NCBI RefSeq assembly: GCF_001039355.2
Contig: NW_019776181.1
Span: 17,257 to 81,256 of the forward strand
Length of the DNA stretch: 64,000 nucleotides
Direction of reading: 5' to 3'
From: Lingula anatina
Lineage: Eukaryota > Brachiopoda > Lingulata > Lingulida > Lingulidae
Every line of letters starts with the position of its first letter. Within the stretch, counting starts at the first letter, position 1. A model generated the notes under the pieces. That model was not told the DNA's origin and did not search any database. It saw only the letters and a list, made by a program, of their open reading frames with translations. Positions 58,196 to 64,000 of this stretch are shown here, piece after piece. The translations under genes and the position numbers were made by a program.

Positions 58196-59650
58196 ATTTG
58201 TAAACCATGGGTATGCCCAGCAGTGAGTCCGAAAACAGTTAAAACTCCATACCACAAACAGTATTTTTTCAGAAGCCCCTTTATCTCAGATCACAAATTA
58301 ATGAAATGCTAATAGGATCCGAATCATTACAGCAGCAACGAAGCAAGTTAAATTGAATGAACGAGCCTTGTTCAGAAAGTTATAAATCTCTAGAGTCTAT
58401 AGTTTTATCTGATAATGGTTTTGTGTTCAGTAATGGACCGTGACATTGCTCCTGCGCCAATCTTGAATGCAAAATTGTGTTCTACGTTCGTCCCTATTCC
58501 ATAATTGCTTTAGTTGAGCATGCTCAAGAAAGCCATGAATCTCAACATGTTATCTGATTGTTCATGTTTGTTCTCTTTTAGAATGCCTCAACACCTAGAC
58601 CTAAGTTTATTGTGACAACAGTATTGGTAGGTAGATATGAATATGATTCCCGCTAACTTTTTAAAGTAAAAAAATCAGATCTGAAACGGGAACGCTTTTT
58701 ATAACCAACAGACGAAGCTGACTTGACGAAGAATAAAAACTTGAGTTTAGCTGTTTATTGAAGAAACTGTCTTTGTAATTCTTCAAATTTGCCCAAAGAA
58801 AGATTCAGTTGCAATCTGAAAAATTGCCAACTTAATAATAATTTTATCTTTTCTTCCCTTAGAACAAGCCATTTATGATGAAGAAGTGGCAGATTTTCGA
58901 TTACGACTCCGAAAATGATCGATACTACGGCTTTGTCAAGGACATACTAGAGAAAGTGTCAAAGTTAGTGAATTTCGACTACGAAATCAAAGAAGTAGAT
59001 GACGGTTATTATGGCACCTTGGTCAACGTGACAGCCGGGGAATGGAATGGAATGATGAAAGAAATAATAGATGGGGTAAAGGGATTTATTCAATTATTAG
59101 GAATAGTTGTTGATTTGTTAACTGCGACATTTGCATGAGCGATAGTTAAATGATTGATGAAAATAAAAAGGAGCTTAGTTTTCAGCTGGCAAGCCTAGAT
59201 GTAATGTTTTACTGAAGTACACTTAAGGGAATACAGAAAGTAACAGCTCCTTTTTTCTTGTTTTTAAGACGGCCGACATAGCAGTTGGGGATATTTCAAT
59301 AACAAGTACAAGATCAAGATATGTCGGATTCTCTAAACCTTTTATCAACTTTGGCCTGGTGGCTCTGCTGAAGAAGGCCAGGTTTACTCCATGGGAAGAA
59401 GTAACGCGCCTTTTCAGCCTCCTCCACCCTTTTTCCGCGGAAGTATGGGTGCTTGTGCTCGTGGCCTTCCTTGTCGTCAGTGTGGGGTTTATTATCATCG
59501 ACAGAGTGAATCCTTATGAATGGAGGAAAGCAGCCGACGATGGTCGAGCTAGTCAGGGAGATAAGAGTAATCTTGGTGTTGGAAACAGCTTATTCCTTGC
59601 CTTTAGTGGATTGATGTGGCAAGGTAAGAGTCCTTAGATCGATTAAGAAG

Positions 59651-59695
<45 letters not shown>

Positions 59696-61042
59696 TCCCC
59701 TGGAATTGCACTTATATAAAAACAGAATGTCGGTATCTGTTGATCAGCACTTACCACACCTGTCAATACTTTTTGCCAAAACTGTAATATTATTTTCTGT
59801 ATATTTTCAGGGTATTCCAGCCCACCTCGTTCTATTGCTGGCCGTACATTGGCTTGTTTCTGGTGGATTTTTGTAGTTTTCATGCTGATATGTTACACGG
59901 CCAGTCTCACGGTACTGTTCCTTCGGCCAAAGCAAGATCTTCAACCAGAACTCCCCATAGGCAATGTTGCCGAGCTTGACAAGTTTCCCGACAAGTTCAC
60001 CATTGGTGTTCTTGACCACGGTTCCACGCAAGCCTTCTTCAGAACCAGCAGGATTCAACAGTATGTAGATATCTATTCTAGGATGCTAAAAACTCAAAAC
60101 GAATCGTTTGTAAAATCCATCGACGAAGGTGTGGAGAAAGTTCGTAATTCCGATGGCTCATTCGTGATGGTAATGGAATCGACAACAGCCAATTATATCG
60201 CCAACAGTAAGCCATGTGACCTGAGGGCGCTGCAGGAGCCAATCACAAGTATGGGCTACGGCTTCGTAACAAAGAAAGGTGTTCCGGTTTTAAACGAAAT
60301 CAACCGCGCTATTCTGCGAATGCAAGAAAGTGGAGAACTGTTCTTGCTTACTAAAGCTTGGTTCGCAGACAAGTGTTCAAACGAGAAAGACGCAGAGGTT
60401 ACTTCGTCAAATGAAGGATTTGTCGCTGTTCGTCTCATAGATGTTGCTGCCCCGTTTGTCTCTTTATTAATTGGACTGTTTCTAGTCATCCTTATTGTCA
60501 TAGGAGAGATTTTATATTACAAATTTCGAGGAGAGGTAGGGCAGTAACGAATTTAATATCTGTTGTTAAATATATTAGTTAACTTCTTCGGAAAATAATT
60601 AATCAGAAAATCGGAAAATAATTACTGCTATTTTGTTATATAGTTTGGAAGGCCGTTGTTTTTAATGCTCTGTAAGAAAATGATAAATCAATTTTTCGCT
60701 TGTGCGTTTTTATGTAAAAACTTGGTCAAGTTTTTTTTAAATATCCCACCTACCCACGGGAAATATATTGTACATTTTCCTTTTTTTTTTGGGGGGGGGG
60801 GGGTTAGACCAGTCATTTTAAGCTTGTGGTATTTGTTATATTTCAACAGGTAGGCTTGTGCTGTTTATATAAGGCCTTAAAAGAAATATTAAAGGCAGCA
60901 AAAATTTCAATTAAACACCAGACTTTTTTTAGTTTTATTCGTAAATATTTTGCAGAGAGAAATTTGGACTCCGACTTCCAATGAAGGCGACATGCAGATG
61001 CAGCAAGGGAAAAATTCGGCGGCCATACGGGATAGTTTGTAA
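56154..61042 (+). CDS. Ionotropic glutamate receptor without amino-terminal domain (6 coding exons)
   Basis: Exons: 56154-56213, 58582-58626, 58863-59075, 59269-59623, 59811-60535, 60956-61042; phases agree, 494 residues. A signal peptide (MEMAQIILFFTVTVAVAMAQ) is followed directly by the S1 ligand-binding lobe (KFIVTTVLNKPF), so the usual ~400-residue amino-terminal domain is absent. S1 ends TADIAVGDISITSTR (107-121); M1 is at about 164-183; pore loop 212-225 (NSLFLAFSGLMWQG); M3 about 236-260 with CYTASLTVLF in place of SYTANLAAFL; S2 keeps GST (295-297, the S/T ligand contacts) and MESTTANYI (E347); M4 is at about 438-460. Arg121, Ser296-Thr297 and Glu347 match the amino-acid contacts of AMPA/kainate receptors. 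Cys360 and Cys413 match the S2 disulphide. The position equivalent to the Q/R site is Trp223. The tail ends RDSL. The size is like vertebrate kainate-binding proteins. Likely a plasma-membrane channel or binding protein; ligand unproven. Confidence 0.94.
57619..57671. repeat. Perfect 19-bp inverted repeat with 15-nt loop
   Basis: Arms 57619-57637 and 57653-57671 are exact reverse complements. It could be a small foldback element or a structured intronic RNA. Confidence 0.8.
58153..58191. repeat. (TC)n microsatellite
   Basis: About 19 TC units in intron 1 of the glutamate-receptor gene. Confidence 0.97.
59652..59692. repeat. (TG)n microsatellite
   Basis: About 20 TG units in intron 4, 28 bases after the donor at 59624. 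Repeats so near a splice donor can influence its use in other genes; here that is only a possibility. Confidence 0.97.
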
Positions 61043-62506
61043 ACATCTGTATCGCAGTTCAGGTTTTGATAGAATAGTCTTGGAAGTTATAAGTTTTCTT
61101 TGAAGCGAACTGTTTTTTCTAAAAAGCGATTGCTTATTTGCGTGGGGATTGTGGAGAGTCACTTACAGCGATTATTGTAGCACCTTTACTTTAAGATTCT
61201 TCTATACGATGAAGAAATACGACGTGTGTACAATACTCAAGAATCCAGATTCATATTGATATTCGGGATGTTCCTTTGAAATTCAGTAGGTTTCACCTGA
61301 CTAATGCCCTATAAAAAGAAAGCGTGATATCTGTGTGGAAAAACAAAAGTGACAAAATTCGATTTCAAAAGAAAATATAACTGTACTGTTGAAAGTTTTA
61401 TTTTTTCTTTTTTTTCTTCTTCTTCTTCTTCTTGTTACTATTATTATTCTTTTTGTATGAATCTCTCTTTAACTTTTGCCGTTTTTAGACATTTTTCATT
61501 CAATATTAATGTTTTAATGTCATAAAACTGTGCACTAACGTATCGCTAACGTATCACTGAATCTCTCGGTGCACCCATAGGAAGGGGATTGGAAAGAACC
61601 GCTTTTTTTGGCCGGGGAAGGTTTTCCATGAATCAAATTTATATCTAGATATGTTAGATATGCCATTTCTCATGTTAGGTAAACTAAAGAAGCGAAAAGG
61701 TTCATGATTTCATGATGCCCCCCTCCAAAAAAAAGCCTGCTAAAAATGTACTAAAAATAAGCGTGGGCTTAGTGCTTTAAAGTATAGTTTTAGGGTAGTA
61801 CGGTTATATTTCTCATACAGTTCTTTCAAGTGCAAACAAAAGTGCACGATAGACCGCTTAAATAATCAAGACTGTAGAAAATGGATCGCAATCCGTTTTC
61901 CCTGAGAACTTGTTAACTCATTAAAGATTAGAACCGACTAGTTTATTTTTGTGTGTTAACAATAGACTACGGTTTATTTCCATAAATGTAGGCCTTATTG
62001 TTCTTGTAACTTTTTTGTATGTTATCTAATAAATAGTTGATGTAATTTTTTCATTTTCCTTTTGAAATTGTATCAAGTTGTTGTAATTTTATTATTAACA
62101 GCGCTTGCATGTAAATTCAATCCGATAATTTACTGTACTTATCGAACTTTTGAAAAAGTTGCCTTTATATACCAGGAGGAGTCTTTTAAGGAAACATTCA
62201 CCTGAGTCAGCCTCTCTTTTCAGCCGAGATGAATTATTTTTGAACATGCTAATATTCAACAGTGCTTTATCTTACTTTAAGCTTTTATTTAAAAGCCTGC
62301 TAATACAAATGACTTATAACGGTGATTTATGATACTAAATGCGCATAAAACACTGAAAATACAATAAATAAATATTCTTAAGGCGTGGCCTGTTTCATGT
62401 TGGATAAATGGTCCGTTTTTGGATAATACACTCTCCTTTTATATATGTCTGCTGTCATTTCACTGTTCTTTTTATTAATAGAGGTCTTTTCCAATATTAC
62501 CATGGT
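61043..62506. other. Glutamate-receptor 3'UTR and convergent intergenic DNA
   Basis: An AATAAA at 62028-62033 could end a 1-kb 3'UTR of the plus-strand gene. TTTATT at 62471-62476 could serve the minus-strand gene, 31 bases after its stop. A TTC repeat lies near 61416-61433. No gene is seen. Confidence 0.55.
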
Positions 62507-63652
62507 TTATGCTTTTGTAGTCTTTACGTGGAAGGCAGGTGTTTCTTCGGGTAAAGTTGCTAGAAGTGACATTAATGTCGGTGCGTACTGTTGGTACAGT
62601 TCCTTTAGTTCTTGCTTCTGGCGTTCGTATCTCAGTTTTTGAATATTTCTCGCCAAGGCCGTAGCATTTAATCCTTTTGGTAATTTCGGTAGCTTAAATG
62701 CCTTATTAAAAGGAATGAAATCAGGATCTGTCTCTGCCGTTGGTATGTTCCCTAAAGAGCGAGTCAGTCTTTTCGAAATTTTTTTCGTCTGCTCCTGAGA
62801 ATATTGTGCCATCCTGTTTGACGTATTCTTCGACTCATTCTTGAATTTTTGAAGATTGTTTTCCCCCGTCGAATATATCTCATGCATTGACTGTGTCTTT
62901 GTCAGTGAATCGTTTGGGTTCAATGTTTTTAAATCATTTCGTGAGACAGATCCCTTCTCTGCTAAAAGCATCAGTGACTGTCCTCTGTCCAGACTAGACG
63001 AAAGCGAAATGTTTGGTAAGCTCTGTGTCAGGTCAAAATTTCCACGAAAAGCAGCAAATGTTTTATTTCTTGTGATTCGCGGAAATGCCATAGTATCCAT
63101 CTCTATTTTATGTTGTAAAGAGTGCTGTTCTGTGGTGGGTAGATAAGGTAAAATACCTAACAAATTTCCATGGGTTGACCCTGTGGCGTTGGGCGACCGG
63201 GCGACATTAAAGCCGTGTTCTCTTAAAAACCGTCGATGGACGCGAGGCAGGACAGGGGTTGCTATTTTCCCATAAACTTCATTTTCCCGAGGGGCGAGGC
63301 GAGTTTCGTCACTGTCATTATTATTATCGGTAACTCTGCCCCTTGGCGACTTTTCTTCAGGTTCGTGAAGAGGTGCAGTGCACCCTTCCAGATTAAAAAG
63401 AGTGTCGTCTGCCAAGGAACGCACCCTGTACCTAATCATCTTTGCATGAGCTGCCTCCTTGGCTTCTTTCGTCAAAAGATTCTCGTGTCCCTTTCTCAAA
63501 GTTGCAGCCATTTTCTTTTCCTCTTCCAGGACCTCCATTGGCCCTATAGTGGTTTTCTTTCCAGTCTGTTTGTCAGTCTCAATCCTTGGGTCCACCATGG
63601 CAAGAACCACAGAGACAGGTTTGAGGGTTCCTTGATCGACGTCGCTTGCCAT
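62507..63652 (-). CDS. Unrecognised 381-residue protein from one uninterrupted exon
   Basis: ATG 63652-63650 is preceded by an in-frame stop 9 bases upstream (TGA), which fixes the start; TAA is at 62509-62507. The protein is hydrophilic and basic, with no signal peptide or membrane segment. Residues about 20-90 are a charged, probably helical stretch (DPRIETDKQTGKK, then EEEKKMAATLRKGHENLL). The middle is Ser/Asn/Thr-rich and low in order. Near the C-terminus FNKAFKLPKLPKGLNA is followed by a predicted coiled-coil-like helix (RNIQKLRYERQKQELKELYQ). I do not recognise the family. Its single exon contrasts with the intron-rich neighbours, so it may be a retrocopy or a lineage gene; a 5'UTR intron to the right cannot be excluded. 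Length, ATG context and the codon pattern support a real gene. Confidence 0.75.
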   Translation of the reverse strand: MASDVDQGTLKPVSVVLAMVDPRIETDKQTGKKTTIGPMEVLEEEKKMAATLRKGHENLLTKEAKEAAHAKMIRYRVRSLADDTLFNLEGCTAPLHEPEEKSPRGRVTDNNNDSDETRLAPRENEVYGKIATPVLPRVHRRFLREHGFNVARSPNATGSTHGNLLGILPYLPTTEQHSLQHKIEMDTMAFPRITRNKTFAAFRGNFDLTQSLPNISLSSSLDRGQSLMLLAEKGSVSRNDLKTLNPNDSLTKTQSMHEIYSTGENNLQKFKNESKNTSNRMAQYSQEQTKKISKRLTRSLGNIPTAETDPDFIPFNKAFKLPKLPKGLNATALARNIQKLRYERQKQELKELYQQYAPTLMSLLATLPEETPAFHVKTTKA

Positions 63653-64000
63653 TCTTGTATATCAGAGTCCTGTCATAAAAATTGACGCATTTGAACTACC
63701 GTGCCGCAAACACTGCCAGTATCAATAATATACGCCGAACAACTTGGTAAGAATTCGGCGCGTGTAATATCAATGCAATACAGTGTGTTGCTAACCCAGG
63801 AGTGTTGAAATAGTCTGGACTAAAATAGAGCCTTTGTATTGAAATTCACGGCCTCTTAGTGTTGATAAAATAGCGTAAGTTCTCCTTTTATAACTTAACA
63901 GCTACATTTATTCTGGCTTTGATACCTTTGTAAAGATTCCATTGTTGCATCACATAATAGAAACCGGAGAAAGTTCAAACGGTTGCCTTGTAATAATAAC
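63653..64000 (-). promoter_or_regulatory. Upstream region of the single-exon gene
   Basis: This is the 5' flank of the minus-strand gene. A short G+C-richer stretch lies around 63690-63765. I see no TATA box or certain splice site. Confidence 0.3.

Larger units (their letters stand above)
56214..58581 (+). other. Intron 1 of the glutamate-receptor gene
   Basis: A 2.4-kb intron separates the signal-peptide exon from S1. I looked for exons of an amino-terminal domain and saw none. It holds a 19-bp perfect hairpin (57619-57671) and a CT microsatellite (58153-58191). Confidence 0.75.

Noticed and set aside
60536-60547. Alternative ending of the glutamate receptor by reading through the donor (VGQ stop)
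   Set aside because: The downstream exon 60956-61042 is in phase with a good acceptor. A three-residue read-through is always possible but gives no positive signal.

Overview
The window is nuclear DNA of an intron-rich, AT-rich invertebrate animal. The genes are split by GT-AG introns into short phase-matched exons. Poly-T tracts, microsatellites and small inverted-repeat elements are common, and the animal gene families are well conserved. The species cannot be fixed from the sequence. The slowly evolving proteins and many introns would suit a marine invertebrate such as a mollusc, hemichordate or lancelet. There are two N gaps, 19418-19901 and 54185-54295.

Layout, left to right. (1) Minus strand, 3246-4872: a large 5' coding exon of a Pro/Gln/Asn/Ser-rich protein with six MNDPNxSPH repeats. 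The gene continues beyond the left edge, and its likely non-coding first exon lies near 12.16-12.5 kb. (2) Plus strand, 12540-19141: a complete atlastin (ER-membrane fusion GTPase), 12 coding exons, with two alternative C-termini. (3) Plus strand, 23283-43626: a complete PP2A B56 (B') regulatory subunit of the PPP2R5C/D type. It carries three tandem homologous versions of one exon (39074, 39625, 40306), and the reading frame permits exactly one per mRNA. (4) Minus strand, 45679-47182: MEA1, tail-to-tail with the B56 gene as in the human PPP2R5D-MEA1 pair. (5) Plus strand, 48286-51276: mitochondrial ribosomal protein MRPL48, head-to-head with MEA1. (6) 52868-55612: a 1,317-bp direct duplication around an N gap, probably an assembly artefact. 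(7) Plus strand, 56154-61042: a compact 494-residue ionotropic glutamate receptor without the amino-terminal domain. (8) Minus strand, 62507-63652: an unrecognised 381-residue protein read from one uninterrupted exon.

These genes do not form a pathway. They are ordinary cellular genes in a conserved neighbourhood: ER shaping, phosphatase targeting, mitochondrial translation and ligand-gated signalling. The most notable signals are the mutually exclusive exon triplet in B56, the paired dilysine-type endings of atlastin, the PPP2R5-MEA1 microsynteny, the stripped-down glutamate receptor, the repeat architecture of the first protein, and several MITE-like or hairpin elements in introns and intergenic DNA. 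All gene models were read by eye from splice consensus, phase and family resemblance. No search or transcript data were available.
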